The translations under genes were made by a program, and so were the position numbers. Below are positions 50,708 through 60,600 of a DNA stretch of 64,000 nucleotides, in pieces. Source of the stretch: Vulcanimicrobiota bacterium. GTDB taxonomy: Bacteria > Vulcanimicrobiota > Xenobia > Xenobiales > JADMJV01. Location: the NCBI GenBank assembly GCA_019637395.1, contig JAHBVR010000013.1:186001-250000 (forward strand), written 5' to 3'. The notes beneath the pieces are model-generated. The model made no database searches and was not told where the DNA came from. It saw only the letters and a program-made list of their open reading frames with translations. Each line of letters begins with the position of its first letter. The stretch's first letter is position 1.

Positions 50708-51763
50708 CTAGACGGTCTGCTCAGGTTTGCGAATCAGGGCCAGGGCACAGATGTCGTCGCGGGCGGTCTCGACATCACTGAAATGGTCGATGGCGGCTAA
50801 CAAGTCATGGATGATGCGCTGCGAGCAGGGATAGGGGGGCCGGGCCACAGCGGCCACTCCTTCTTCCCCGAAGGTGTCTCCGGCGCGAGTGCGCAGGTCG
50901 AGTACGCCATCGCTGACAAGCAGCAATGCCTGGCCTGGTTCCAGCGGCACCTGCTGAACGCGAAACTCCTGGTCGGGAAAGAGACCGAGCGGCAGGTCCG
51001 GTTCCTCCAGCTTCTCCAATCGATGGCCGCGCAACACGAATTGAGGGCTCTGACCGCAGAGAATCAAGTCCACGCTGCCGTCGCCGTGACAGCGCCCGAA
51101 AGTGGCGGCCACATAGCGCTCGGCCCCGGTATTTTCATAGAGCAAATTAGACAGGTGGGAGATCTCCGAGGCGAAATCCTGGTCATAGGAAGCGGAGGCT
51201 CTCCAGAGGGCACGACATTCCGAAACCAGCAAGGTGGAATCCAGGCCGTGGCCGACCGCATCCGCCAGCAGAAAACGCACGTTTCGTTGGCCGGCGGTGT
51301 AAGAATACAGATCGCCTCCTAGATGCAGAGCCGGGCGCAAACATCCGGTGATTTCCCAGCCGTTAAAGCCGAGCTTCCCCTTAGGCAGACTCTCTTCCAG
51401 AATGCGCCGAGCCACGCGCAGGGCCTCGACCAACTCCTGGCGCTGCTGGGAAGCCTGGCGCAAACGATTATGGACGATGGACCAGCTCACCAAGCGCAGG
51501 AAAAGTTGATCCAGGGGGCGATCGGAGGGGGCCTCACCGACGCCGAAACGGACATAGGCAACCACCTCGCCGCCACTCGCGTCCAGCACCGGTATCCCGT
51601 CTCTCTGAATCGAGTCCGAATCGGCTAAAGCAATCTCGATGGGAGCGCCATAGAGCCGATAGCCCGCCTTCTCCAAGGTACGGCAGGCCGCCGCCAGATC
51701 CTCCAGGTCGAGAACTTCCTCCCAAGTTCGGAGGAGCAACTCCAGTGCCGGTTCCTGATTCAT
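50708..51763 (-). CDS. SpoIIE/PP2C-type phosphatase with N-terminal sensor domain
   Basis: This 351-residue protein has a C-terminal PP2C-like SpoIIE phosphatase. Motifs: LHLGGDLYSY with the metal-binding Asp, FLLADAVGHGLDSTLL, LILCGQSPQFVLRG, LGLFPDQEF and LLVSDGVLDLRT, then ARDDICALALIRKP with the last metal Asp. These enzymes dephosphorylate anti-anti-sigma factors or similar partners. The first 100 residues contain a GAF-like region with a helical linker (ASQQRQELVEALRVARRILEESL) typical of such proteins. ATG 51763 is preferred over the TTG at 51772. No anti-sigma partner gene is next to it. Confidence 0.85.
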   Translation of the reverse strand: MNQEPALELLLRTWEEVLDLEDLAAACRTLEKAGYRLYGAPIEIALADSDSIQRDGIPVLDASGGEVVAYVRFGVGEAPSDRPLDQLFLRLVSWSIVHNRLRQASQQRQELVEALRVARRILEESLPKGKLGFNGWEITGCLRPALHLGGDLYSYTAGQRNVRFLLADAVGHGLDSTLLVSECRALWRASASYDQDFASEISHLSNLLYENTGAERYVAATFGRCHGDGSVDLILCGQSPQFVLRGHRLEKLEEPDLPLGLFPDQEFRVQQVPLEPGQALLLVSDGVLDLRTRAGDTFGEEGVAAVARPPYPCSQRIIHDLLAAIDHFSDVETARDDICALALIRKPEQTV

Positions 51764-51827
51764 GACACTCAAGTTTAACTCAATACCAAGAGAGTCGGGC
51801 AGGGACGGAGATCCTGACCGGCCAGGC

Positions 51828-52226
51828 CTACAAGCCGGAATACTGTTCCTGGCTGACTTGCTCCAGCCAGTCCACCGGCTTCCCGTCCAGGGCTTCCTGC
51901 ACGGCGATGTGAGTCATGGCGGTGGTTTCGGTGGCGCCGTGCCAATGCTTTTCTCCAGGAGGAAACCAGATGACATCGCCGGGACGAATCTCCTCACGGG
52001 GTCCTCCCCAGCGCTGAGCCCAACCGCAGCCGGACATCACGATCAGCGTCTGGCCCAGCGGGTGGGTATGCCAGGCCGTGCGCGCTCCCGGTTCAAAGCT
52101 GACCCGGGCGGCCTGCACGCGGGCCGGCTCTTCGCTTTTGATGAGCGGATCGATCCGCACGCTGCCGCTGAAGTATTGCGCCGGTCCTTGAGTAGAAGGC
52201 TGCGAGCCGGCCCGTTTGATTTCCAT
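51828..52226 (-). CDS. Cupin-domain protein
   Basis: This 132-residue protein is a single cupin. Motif 1 is [17 protein letters not shown], with the two His and the Gln/Glu position, and motif 2 is [16 protein letters not shown]. The metal-binding His residues are present. Related proteins with this layout include hydroxynitrile lyase-like cupins and small oxidases or isomerases. Its substrate is unknown. It lies 28 bases downstream of the LysR-type regulator on the same strand and is probably co-transcribed. Confidence 0.8.
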   Translation of the reverse strand: MEIKRAGSQPSTQGPAQYFSGSVRIDPLIKSEEPARVQAARVSFEPGARTAWHTHPLGQTLIVMSGCGWAQRWGGPREEIRPGDVIWFPPGEKHWHGATETTAMTHIAVQEALDGKPVDWLEQVSQEQYSGL

Positions 52227-52254
52227 AAAAGTATCCTTTTCGTTACTGCCGCTT

Positions 52255-53136
52255 TCAAGTTTCCTTGGCAGCGCGCATCAGCTCGATGAAGCGGCGGGCG
52301 CCCAGACCCTGAGGCGGATCGCGCAGCCAGACGACGTCTACCCACAGACGTATCTGATTGCTCATGTTCTCGAACTGCAGAGCCATCAGGTTCCCCGCCG
52401 CGATATAAGGCTCCACCAGTCGCCTGGGCAGGTAAGCCCAGCCCAGGCCGGCCTGAACCAGGCTCAACGCGGCCAGATGACTGTCGGTGCGCCAGAGTTT
52501 GCGCGAGACGAGCAGGCGAGGATCGATGCCGCGCGTCTCCCGGCTGGCCACGGCCACCTGGCGATTATCCAACAAGTCGTCGGGCCGGACCGAATGTCCC
52601 GCCATGGAGTGGGTGGGAGCCACAACCGCGATCAGCACTTCGCTGGCGAACTCCTGAAAAGCCTCCCGCTCATCGATGCCTACTCGCTCGAAGAGAACCG
52701 CCAGGTCGGCCTCCCTATCGTGGAGCCAGCGCAGAATGGCGGTTTGGGGTGCGGATAACACCTCCACTTCCAGAGAGGGAAATTCTTCAGCCAACACAGC
52801 CAGGGGCAGATTCCAGGGGGCCGACAGCAGTTCGGGGGCCACCGCCAGCGTCAGGCGGCGCTCCAGTCCCTGGTGCAGGTTGAGAGCCTGCTGCTGTAGA
52901 CGCCGCAGCTGCCGGGCCAACTGCCGAGCCTCCGGCTCCAGGGTGAGAGCCACCTGAGTCGGTTTCACTTCCCGGGTACTGCGCTCGAACAACACCAGGT
53001 CGAGCTCCGCCTCCAACTGGGCGACCTGCATGCTGACCGCCGAGGGAACCCGGCCCAGGGCGCGGGCCGCGGCGGAGAAAGAACCATGGTCGAGCACGCT
53101 GAGAAAGAGCTGGGCACTGTCACTGGTGAAGGGCAC
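52255..53136 (-). CDS. LysR-type transcriptional regulator
   Basis: This 293-residue protein is a LysR regulator. The N-terminal HTH reads [35 protein letters not shown], split by the usual helix, followed by [15 protein letters not shown]. The effector-binding domain covers about 90-290. It diverges from the PACE efflux gene with 74 bases between the starts, the arrangement of AceR and AceI, and precedes the cupin gene. It likely responds to a small molecule and controls the transporter, itself and the cupin. The intergenic repeats are its probable sites. Confidence 0.9.
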   Translation of the reverse strand: MPFTSDSAQLFLSVLDHGSFSAAARALGRVPSAVSMQVAQLEAELDLVLFERSTREVKPTQVALTLEPEARQLARQLRRLQQQALNLHQGLERRLTLAVAPELLSAPWNLPLAVLAEEFPSLEVEVLSAPQTAILRWLHDREADLAVLFERVGIDEREAFQEFASEVLIAVVAPTHSMAGHSVRPDDLLDNRQVAVASRETRGIDPRLLVSRKLWRTDSHLAALSLVQAGLGWAYLPRRLVEPYIAAGNLMALQFENMSNQIRLWVDVVWLRDPPQGLGARRFIELMRAAKET

Positions 53137-53147
53137 CGAAATACTAT

Positions 53148-53191
53148 ATCAGAAAAACTGATAGCTGCTGACTTTTTCTTTCAGAAAAACT
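53148..53191. promoter_or_regulatory. Candidate LysR operator repeats between regulator and PACE gene
   Basis: ATCAGAAAAACTGAT (53148-53162) is a palindrome with a five-A centre, and TCAGAAAAACT recurs at 53181-53191, 32 bases on. This fits two LysR-type half or full sites in the divergent promoter region. Each has a T-N-A dyad of the usual class. Confidence 0.6.
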
Positions 53192-53210
53192 CGCCTATCC
53201 TGGCTTCATC

Positions 53211-53651
53211 ATGCAAGGCATCCCCAGAAAGATCGTTTATTTATCACTCTATGAAGGCATCGCTATCGCGCTGAGCACCGTTTTCCTAAGTCTGGTGACC
53301 CACCAGGAGACATCCACGACCGGTGTGGTCGCGGTTTGCGCCTCGCTGGTGGCGCTGGCCTGGAACTTTGTCTACAACTGCCTCTTTGAAGCCTGGGAGG
53401 CTCGCTATTCTAAGGGAGGCCGCGGATTCTGGCTGCGCGTGGCGCACACTTGCGGCTTCGAAGGAGGCATGTTGCTGCTGTTGGCTCCGCTGATGGCTTT
53501 CGGATTGCAGGTCTCGGCCGCCCAGGCGCTGGGACTTCAACTGGGGATGCTGACCTTCTTCCTGCTCTACAGCTTCGTCTTTACTCTTGGTTTTGACCGA
53601 GTGTTCGGACTGCCGGCCTCGGCCCTGCGCAGTCCCGATGTGCAGGTTTAG
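53211..53651 (+). CDS. PACE-family (AceI-like) efflux transporter
   Basis: This 146-residue membrane protein has four helices and the conserved blocks of the PACE family (bacterial transmembrane pair domain, two copies): WNFVYNCLFEAWEARY near the end of helix 2, and RVAHTCGFEGGMLLLLAPL in helix 3. The acidic residue in the WN-F-E region corresponds to AceI Glu15-type positions. PACE proteins export biocides or polyamines with H+. The start follows the divergent LysR operators. The stop overlaps the convergent MerR gene by four bases. Confidence 0.85.
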   Translation: MQGIPRKIVYLSLYEGIAIALSTVFLSLVTHQETSTTGVVAVCASLVALAWNFVYNCLFEAWEARYSKGGRGFWLRVAHTCGFEGGMLLLLAPLMAFGLQVSAAQALGLQLGMLTFFLLYSFVFTLGFDRVFGLPASALRSPDVQV

Positions 53652-54352
53652 CCGCCGGCCAGGCTGAGTCCGCCGGCCTTGAGGGCCTGGCCCAGAAAGT
53701 CCTTTTCGGCGGTGTAGGGCTCCTTGAGCACTCCACGCGCAGCCTGGGCCTGCATAGCCCGCAGGCCCTGAACAATCTTGGGGTCCCCCATTGTGAACTC
53801 ATCCACCAGTTCTTTGAAGCGGCGGGCCAGTTCCTGTACCTTCGGGTCATGCAGGTCGTCGTTCAGGTGGAGGCGGGCTTCGTGAAACAGGTCCAGCCAG
53901 CGTTGTTGGTCGCGTTGCTGCTCCTCCGGGCTGTAGGATTTCGCCCGCCGGGCCAACTTCTCCCAGCTTTCGGAGTCGTAAAATTGCTGCATCCAATCCA
54001 TATTCATTTCCCTTTCAATGCGCTCTATGACCTGGGTGAGGTCGTCCGGACCTTCCGAAAGAATCCGCAGGATTCTGTCAATTTGCGCACGCCGTTCGGT
54101 GAGCACCCGCACTTGCAGGTGCAGGCTCTCCTTCAGGCTGCGCGGTTCTTCGAGCAGGCGGCCGATCTGTTCAAGGCTCAGGCCGACGAACTGCAGCAAA
54201 CGGATCTGCTGCAGGCGAATCAGATGCTCGTGGCCGTACAGGCGTGTCCCTTTGGGTCCGCGTGTGGGGCGCAGGAGCCCGATCTGATCGTAGTAACGGA
54301 GCGTGCGCACGCTCACTCCGGCCCGCCGGGCGATCTCACTGGTCTTGTGCAT
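53648..54352 (-). CDS. MerR-family regulator with TipAS-like domain
   Basis: This 234-residue protein begins with a MerR helix-turn-helix (TSEIARRAGVSVRTLRYYDQIGLLRPTRG) and a helical linker to about residue 110. The C-terminal part resembles the TipAS ligand-binding domain: SYSPEEQQRDQQRWLDLFHEARLHL and ARRFKELVDEFTMGDP. TipA-like regulators bind antibiotics or other ligands and activate multidrug genes. The most C-terminal 30 residues are less conserved. No divergent target is adjacent, but the PACE gene lies convergently on its 3' side. Confidence 0.87.
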   Translation of the reverse strand: MHKTSEIARRAGVSVRTLRYYDQIGLLRPTRGPKGTRLYGHEHLIRLQQIRLLQFVGLSLEQIGRLLEEPRSLKESLHLQVRVLTERRAQIDRILRILSEGPDDLTQVIERIEREMNMDWMQQFYDSESWEKLARRAKSYSPEEQQRDQQRWLDLFHEARLHLNDDLHDPKVQELARRFKELVDEFTMGDPKIVQGLRAMQAQAARGVLKEPYTAEKDFLGQALKAGGLSLAGG

Positions 54353-54392
54353 GAAGCGATTGTAAAGGGTGACGCTACGTCACAGGCAATAG

Positions 54393-55820
54393 CTAGAGCT
54401 GGCGAAAAATCAGATAGGCGACGGCCGACAGGGCCATACTGGCGGGCAAGGTCAACACCCAGGCCAGCACGATATTCAACAAAGTTTTGGGCTGCAGCCC
54501 CGAACCGTTGGCCACCATAGAGCCGGCGATGCCGGAAGAAACCACGTGGGTGGTGCTGACCGGCAGGCCTAAAACGTCACCCGCGCCGATGGTCAGCATG
54601 GCCACCACCTGGGCCGACAGCCCCTGGGCATAATTCATCGGCTTGTTGCCAATCTTCTCACCGACGGTGACGGCCACGCGTTTCCAGCCGATCATGGTGC
54701 CGATCCCGAGAGCCAGCGCCACCGAAACCTTGACCCAACCGCTGACGTACTCGATGAGAGCGGCCACCGCCTTCTCATAGGTCTTCATGGTGCGAAACTC
54801 ATCTGGCGTCATGTAAAGTTCGCGGCTTTTGCGCAAAGCGTAGGCGGACCGATAAGCCAGCAGCAGTTGCTTGCGCAGCGTGAAGCGAAGGTCGCGAGGC
54901 ACCTGGCCGATTTGTTGAATACCCTGCAACGAAGTCTGGGCCTGCTCCATGTCTCTTTGGATATCCACCAGACGCTGGCGATAACGCTCGTCTTCCCTGG
55001 CTCGGGAATCATTCATATGGGTTTTGACGACCTTCTCAGCCTCGGCGGTGGTTTCCATGACCCGCTGAATCTGGGTTGGAGTGGCCTGCATATTGAGTGC
55101 GAAGCTGATTGGAGCGATGCCCATCAAAATCAGCATCATAATGCCCATGCCTTTTTGCCCGTCGTTACTGCCGTGGGCAAAGCTCACTCCGGCGCAACTT
55201 GCCACAATCAACCAGCGAATCAAGGGAGGAGGCGGTTCCTCTCCGACAGGAGCCTCAAACAACTTGCGGTCCTTGATGGTTTTTGTGAGCGCGATCAGCA
55301 TCAAGCCGGTCACGGCAAAGCCGATCAAAGGCGACATCAGCAGGGCGGTGAAGACCGTTTGCACCTGACCCCAACGCAAGCCGGCCGCCAACCCCTGGCC
55401 GGTCACCCAGGCGTGGGTCAGGCCCACTCCCAGCACCGCTCCAATGAGCGTATGGGAACTGGAAGCGGGAATACCAAAATACCAGGTGCCTAGATTCCAG
55501 ATCAGCGCGCCCGTAAGGACCGCGAAAACCAACGCGAACTGGCCGTGGGTATCGCCGACAATAGCATCCATGGGTAACAAATTGACGATAGCGTAGGCGA
55601 CACCCACCCCGCTGATGAGCACGCCCAAGAGGTTGCACACGCCAGAGAGAACGACAGCCGGATTGGCGCGCAAGGAACGAGTATAAACCACGGTGGCCAC
55701 CGCGTTGGCCGTATCGTGAAAGCCGTTGACGGCCTGGTAGAAGAGAGAGAATGCCACCGCCAGCACCAGCAAAGCCAGAGTACCTGTATCGGGCGTGAAG
55801 TCAAAGAAGATGCTTTGCAC
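54393..55820 (-). CDS. PiT-family inorganic phosphate transporter
   Basis: This 475-residue membrane protein belongs to the PiT (Pit/PHO4) family. The N-terminal signature NGFHDTANAVATVV and the C-terminal repeat GLPVSTTHVVSSGIAGSMV are the family's two halves. A central hydrophilic region (about residues 255-345) is rich in charged residues, possibly a coiled coil. It takes up phosphate with H+ or Na+. No PhoU-like partner gene is adjacent. The gap before the CDP-DAG diphosphatase gene is 51 bases. Confidence 0.92.
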   Translation of the reverse strand: MQSIFFDFTPDTGTLALLVLAVAFSLFYQAVNGFHDTANAVATVVYTRSLRANPAVVLSGVCNLLGVLISGVGVAYAIVNLLPMDAIVGDTHGQFALVFAVLTGALIWNLGTWYFGIPASSSHTLIGAVLGVGLTHAWVTGQGLAAGLRWGQVQTVFTALLMSPLIGFAVTGLMLIALTKTIKDRKLFEAPVGEEPPPPLIRWLIVASCAGVSFAHGSNDGQKGMGIMMLILMGIAPISFALNMQATPTQIQRVMETTAEAEKVVKTHMNDSRAREDERYRQRLVDIQRDMEQAQTSLQGIQQIGQVPRDLRFTLRKQLLLAYRSAYALRKSRELYMTPDEFRTMKTYEKAVAALIEYVSGWVKVSVALALGIGTMIGWKRVAVTVGEKIGNKPMNYAQGLSAQVVAMLTIGAGDVLGLPVSTTHVVSSGIAGSMVANGSGLQPKTLLNIVLAWVLTLPASMALSAVAYLIFRQL

Positions 55821-55871
55821 CGCGGCTAGCGGTTACGTGACGCAGCGGTGCATCCCTGCCGAAGAAAACTT

Positions 55872-56765
55872 TTAACGCCTGGTGTTAGCGTGGCCGAGCA
55901 GCCACTCTTCCGCCGAGGCGCTGTCGTGGGGTCCGTTGGGTAGGCTCGGGTCGCTGCCGTAGCGGCCGTCCAGGATCACAAAACCGGGCCGCCCGTTGGC
56001 ATCGGTCTGGCCGACCACGGCCAGGGAGTGCTGCCCCATATGGGTACGCGCGTATTCTTCACCGTGCTCGGCCACCAATTGGTCGTGCACCAGTTGGAAG
56101 GGATTTTGGCTGAGCTCACTGCCTTCTACCCAGAGGGCTCGATACTGATGGTCGCCGTGAATGGGTTTTAGAAGGGTCCACTGATCGCTGATCACTCCGC
56201 CGCTCTCCAACTGTTCCTTCAGTTGGGCGCCCAGTTCCGGGTCCAGGCGATCGGCGTGAATATGCAGGCGGTCCTGACTGCGCCCACCCTGGGAGTTGAC
56301 GGCCAGCGCGATGGCCTCGCGGGGCAATTGATCGACGGTGGTGCCGAGGGATTCGGCGGTTTGCCGGCGGCCGTCTTTCCAGGCATCGGCAAAATAGTTT
56401 TCGGCGTCGGGCCCGGTCAATTCAGGAGACTCCACACCGCTGATGGGTGCGGTGGGCACCGTCAAGTGGTCGGTGGGATGGTCCTTGCCGGCCATAACCA
56501 CGTAACCATGCTCGCGGTTGATGACCCGGGCGTCGTCCGGGCCGGTTCCCAGTCGGGCCTGGTCGGCCAGCCTACCGAGGCGGTCCGGGTTTCCATAGCG
56601 ATGGATGACCGCACCGTCGGCATCCACCGTGGTCCTGGTGGGCTGCTGAAGGGTGACGGAATCCTTGGGCGTTTCCGCTGTCGGCGAGGCCAGAGCGGGA
56701 GCCGCCATGGCACCGGCCACAGCCAGAGTCCGCAGGAAGGCGAGGGGCGCGCGCAGGGAGTCCAT
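55872..56765 (-). CDS. CDP-diacylglycerol diphosphatase-like secreted protein
   Basis: This 297-residue protein has a signal peptide (MDSLRAPLAFLRTLAVAGAM...ALA). The mature part matches bacterial CDP-diacylglycerol pyrophosphatase: ISGVESPELTGPDAENYF, AIALAVNSQGGRSQDRLHIHADRL with the HIT-like His168 and His170, then NPFQLV, and MGQHSLAVVGQTDANGRPGF. It would cut CDP-DAG to CMP and phosphatidate on the outer face of the inner membrane. Residues 30-85 are an N-terminal extension not seen in the E. coli enzyme. The assignment is by motif order; activity is not shown. Confidence 0.72.
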   Translation of the reverse strand: MDSLRAPLAFLRTLAVAGAMAAPALASPTAETPKDSVTLQQPTRTTVDADGAVIHRYGNPDRLGRLADQARLGTGPDDARVINREHGYVVMAGKDHPTDHLTVPTAPISGVESPELTGPDAENYFADAWKDGRRQTAESLGTTVDQLPREAIALAVNSQGGRSQDRLHIHADRLDPELGAQLKEQLESGGVISDQWTLLKPIHGDHQYRALWVEGSELSQNPFQLVHDQLVAEHGEEYARTHMGQHSLAVVGQTDANGRPGFVILDGRYGSDPSLPNGPHDSASAEEWLLGHANTRR

Positions 56766-56838
56766 GGAACTCTAGATTACCAGAGCGTTGTAACAACCAG
56801 GTTACCTGCAGGCTAAAATCTTTCGGGGGTCCCCTGTA

Positions 56839-57090
56839 TCAGAGCAATGCGCGGGCGCTTTCGCTATTTTTGTTGGCCGAAGACATCTTGTCCTTCTGCA
56901 CGTTGAAGGTGATGTCATTGATGGAAGTGAGCATTTTGGCCACATTGGCCCGGTCATTTTCGTCCGCTTTGCGCAGTTCCAACTGGGTTTGAAGCTGAGT
57001 GGACTGAGCCTGACGCTGGTCGGTCGCCGCCATTTGCTGCTCCATTGCCTGCGAGTTGTAGTTGGTGATATTGCCGATCGATGAAGCCAT
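56839..57090 (-). CDS. Small helical protein, unknown
   Basis: No family is recognised for this 83-residue protein. It is polar, Gln/Ser/Asn-rich and predicted helical (QQMAATDQRQAQSTQLQTQL; NDRANVAKMLTSINDI), with no signal, membrane helix or cysteine. The start at 57090 (MASSIGN) is preferred over 57126 because GAGGAA lies upstream. Size and helicity resemble small secreted filament subunits, but no diagnostic motif supports that. The flanking gap 57091-57204 shows nothing else. Confidence 0.5.
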   Translation of the reverse strand: MASSIGNITNYNSQAMEQQMAATDQRQAQSTQLQTQLELRKADENDRANVAKMLTSINDITFNVQKDKMSSANKNSESARALL

Positions 57091-57204
57091 CGTCTGATTC
57101 CTCGTTCCTTGAAGTCCCCTGTTCACAGGTTAGGTCAGCAGGATGAACAGGAGGGGCCGGAAGCTAAGGAAGGTTTAGGGTTTACCTGAAGCGCGGCTAA
57201 AAGC

Positions 57205-57555
57205 TTAGTGGCGCAAAATCTTCTGCATGGCTTTGCCTTTGGCCAGCTCGTCGATCAGCTTGTCCAGGTAGCGAATCTCCCGCATCGTCGATTCTTCGAT
57301 CGCCTCCAGCCGGACCCCGCAAATCGTCCCTTTGATCAAGGCCCGCGCGGGGTTCAACCGGGGCGCCCGGGCAAAGAAAGTCTCAAAGTCCGTCTGCTTC
57401 TCCAGGTGAGCCGCCAGCTCACTCTGGCTGTATCCCGTCAACCAGCTGATGATTTCATCGACTTCCGCCTGGCTGCGCCCTTTCTTCTCCGCCTTGGCCA
57501 CGTAAAGAGGATAGACTTTAGCAAAGGGCATTGAATAGATCCGATGTTTTTCCAT
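57205..57555 (-). CDS. DUF2200 family protein
   Basis: This 116-residue protein matches DUF2200: [24 protein letters not shown] at the start, then [16 protein letters not shown], and the middle [21 protein letters not shown]. It is full length. Proteins of this family are small, soluble and uncharacterised. It diverges from the xanthine-dehydrogenase-type gene with 74 bases between starts. Confidence 0.88.
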   Translation of the reverse strand: MEKHRIYSMPFAKVYPLYVAKAEKKGRSQAEVDEIISWLTGYSQSELAAHLEKQTDFETFFARAPRLNPARALIKGTICGVRLEAIEESTMREIRYLDKLIDELAKGKAMQKILRH

Positions 57556-57629
57556 GAATAGCTGCCTCCACCTACCGTTTACCCAAAAGAGGGCAGGACT
57601 CTCCCTCAGCCTCCGAAAAACTCCGGGCC

Positions 57630-60600
57630 ATGCCCGAGCCGAGCCGTGTTCTGACCTTCCTGCTCAATGGCCAGCACGTCAGCCTGGACAACCCTGACCC
57701 CTGCGTGCTGCTTTCCGATTATCTGCACCTGCGCGGAATCACCGGTACCAAAGTGGCCTGCGGGCAGGGCGGATGCGGCGCCTGCACGGTCATGGTATCC
57801 CAGCAGGTCGACGGCAAGGTCGTTCATCGCGGGGTCAATGCCTGTCTGAAAGCCCTCTGTTCGCTGGATGGCATGACCGTGACCACCACCGAAGGCATCG
57901 GCAATGTGCATCACGGCCTGGACCGGGCCCAACACTGCATTGCCGCCCACAACGGAACGCAGTGCGGCTTTTGTACCCCCGGCTTCGTCATGAACGCGCA
58001 CGCCCTTTTGCGCCACAAGCCGGAGGCCAGCGAACAGGACCTGGAGGACAGCTTCGGCGGAAATATCTGCCGCTGCACCGGCTACCGCCCCATCTTGCAC
58101 GGAGTGCGCACGCTGGCCGCCGACTACGACGCGGCCCGGGACGGCACGGCCGCCTGCCTGATCGATCCGACCTTTCCCATCCAGGTGCGCTCGGAACCGG
58201 TGGCCATCGAAACGCTGGCGGCGCCCGAGGGCGAGCGCTATTTCCACTCTCCTCACCACGAATGGTTTCGCCCCACCAGCCTGGCCGAAGCGCGCCGGCT
58301 CAAAGCTCAATTGGTTCAGCAACATGGCGCCCAGGCGGTCAAACTGGTGGTGGGCAACACAGCCATCGGTATCTACGCCCACGAGAAGCCGCGCTTTCAC
58401 ATCGACGTCAGCCAGTTGCCCGAACTGACCACCCTGGAGGAATTGGAAGACGGCATTCTGGCCGGAGCTTCGGTGGTCATCCAGGATCTGATCGACTTTG
58501 CCGAAGCGGTGATCGCGCGCCGCCCGGCCGAGCAAACCACCGGGCTCAGGGAGCTGGTGCGCCACGGCAAACGGATCGCGGGACGGCAGGTACGCAGCGC
58601 CGGCAGCCTGGCCGGCAACGTGGCCATCACCACCGGCCACGCCTTGCAGGGAGAGCCCTTCCCCTCGGATCTCTTCGTCATTCTGACCACCCTGGGCACG
58701 CGCGTGACCATGACCTCGCGGGTGGTCGACATGCTGGACATTCCTTTGGGCGATTTGCCCGCCGAGGAAATGCTGGAATCGTTTTTTATTCCCTACAGCC
58801 AGGCGGGCGAATTCATCCAGACCCACCGGGTAGCGCGGCGCAAGCAGAACTCGCACCCTCTGGTCAACGCCGGTTTTCGCTTACGCCTGGATGAAGCCGG
58901 CCGGGTCGAACACTTCAGCAGCATTTTTGGCGGATTAACCCGCATGCTCAGGCCCGCCACCGGCACCGGGGAATGGCTGGTCGGCAATCCCCTCGGACTC
59001 GCGGCTCTGAAGGTGCTGGAAAAAGAGCTCAGCCAGTGGGAAATCATTCACGACGAAGAAGCCATCAGCGCTGCCTATCGCCTGGGCGTGGCCCGCAATT
59101 TCTTCTTCAAGTTTCTCCAGCATGTGCAGGGCAAGCCGGCCGGCGAGCCCTTCCAACGCCCGCTCTCACGCGGAGTTCAGACCTTCAGCCAGGACCCGGA
59201 GATGTTCCCGGTCACCCAGCCCATCCTCAAACAGAAAGCCTTCGTGCAAGCTTCCGGAGAAGTGAAGTTCACCCAAGACATCCCCTTGCCGTTGGGTGGC
59301 CTGCATGCGGTCATGGTCTGGAGCCAACGAGCCCACGCCAAATTCAGCCTGGCCCCCAGCCTGAGCCGCGAGGCGCGGAGCAGATTCGCCGGCTTTCGCG
59401 ATTTCGTAACCGCCGCCGACGTGCCCGGCCAGAACCTGATCGGACTGGGTGATGACGATCCGGTTTTCAGCCAGGGCGTGGTGACCAGCGTGGGCGCGCC
59501 TATTGGACTGGCGGTGGCCGACAGCCTGGCCACGGCCAGAGCCGCCGCCGACTGGATCGGCCGCCAGATCGCCTACCTGGACCTGCCGGCCGTGCTCACC
59601 CTGGATCAGGCCATCGAGCAAAACACCGCCCTGCCCCAACTGCAGTTTGCCAAAGACCCGGACGAGGACATCCAACAGCGCATCCCCACCATCACCCGAC
59701 CCGGCAGTGACGAGGCCTGGCTCAAGAACCCCGGCCAACCGTTGCCCGGCACCGCGGTGGTCCGCGGCCAGATGCGCGTGGGCGCCCAGGCGCAGTTCTA
59801 CCTGGAAACGATGTGCGCCCTGGCCGTGCCCGGCGCCTACCACCACATGACGGTTTACAGCTCCACCCAAAATCCCAACGGCGACCAGCGCAATATCGCC
59901 CGGGCCCTGGGCGTGAAGGTGAATCAAATCTCCGTGTGCGTCGACCAGATCGGAGGCGGCTTCGGCGGTAAGCAACATCGCTCCGGCATGGTGGGAGCGG
60001 CCGCGGCCGTGGCCGCGCGCAAGCTGGGCAAGCCCATCCGCCTGCTCTACGACCGGGCCACCGATATGGCCATGGTCGGCAAACGCCATCCCTACCTGGG
60101 CAACTATTCCCTGGCCTTCACCCCCGAGGGCCTGTTCCAAGGCTACCACCTGGATGTTCATTCCGACGCGGGGGATACCTACGACTGCTCGTTTGCGGTC
60201 ATGGACCTGGGCCTGATGATGGCCGACGGCTGCTACAACGTGCCCAACTTCCAATCCAACGGCACCGTCTATCGCACCAACAAAACCAGCAACACGGCCA
60301 TGCGCACCTTCGGCACCGTCCAGCCTTATTTGATGTTGGAAGAAGCCGTGGAGCAGGCGGCCCACCACCTGGGAATACCGGCCGAAGAGCTGCGCCGCAA
60401 AAACTTCTATCGCAGCGGCACGCTCTATGATTTTGACCGCGCTCCTTATGGCCAGGCTCTGCAGTGGTGCATCATCCGCGAATTGTGGGACGATCTGACC
60501 CGACGCTGCGAATTTAAGGCCCGCGCTCAAGCGGTGGAAAAATTCAACCAGGAAAACCGCTACCACAAGCGCGGCATCATGATGCTGCCGCAAAAGTATG

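Noticed and set aside
56839-57090. Type III secretion needle-like subunit
   Set aside because: Only size and helical content fit; there is no needle motif and no secretion gene adjacent.
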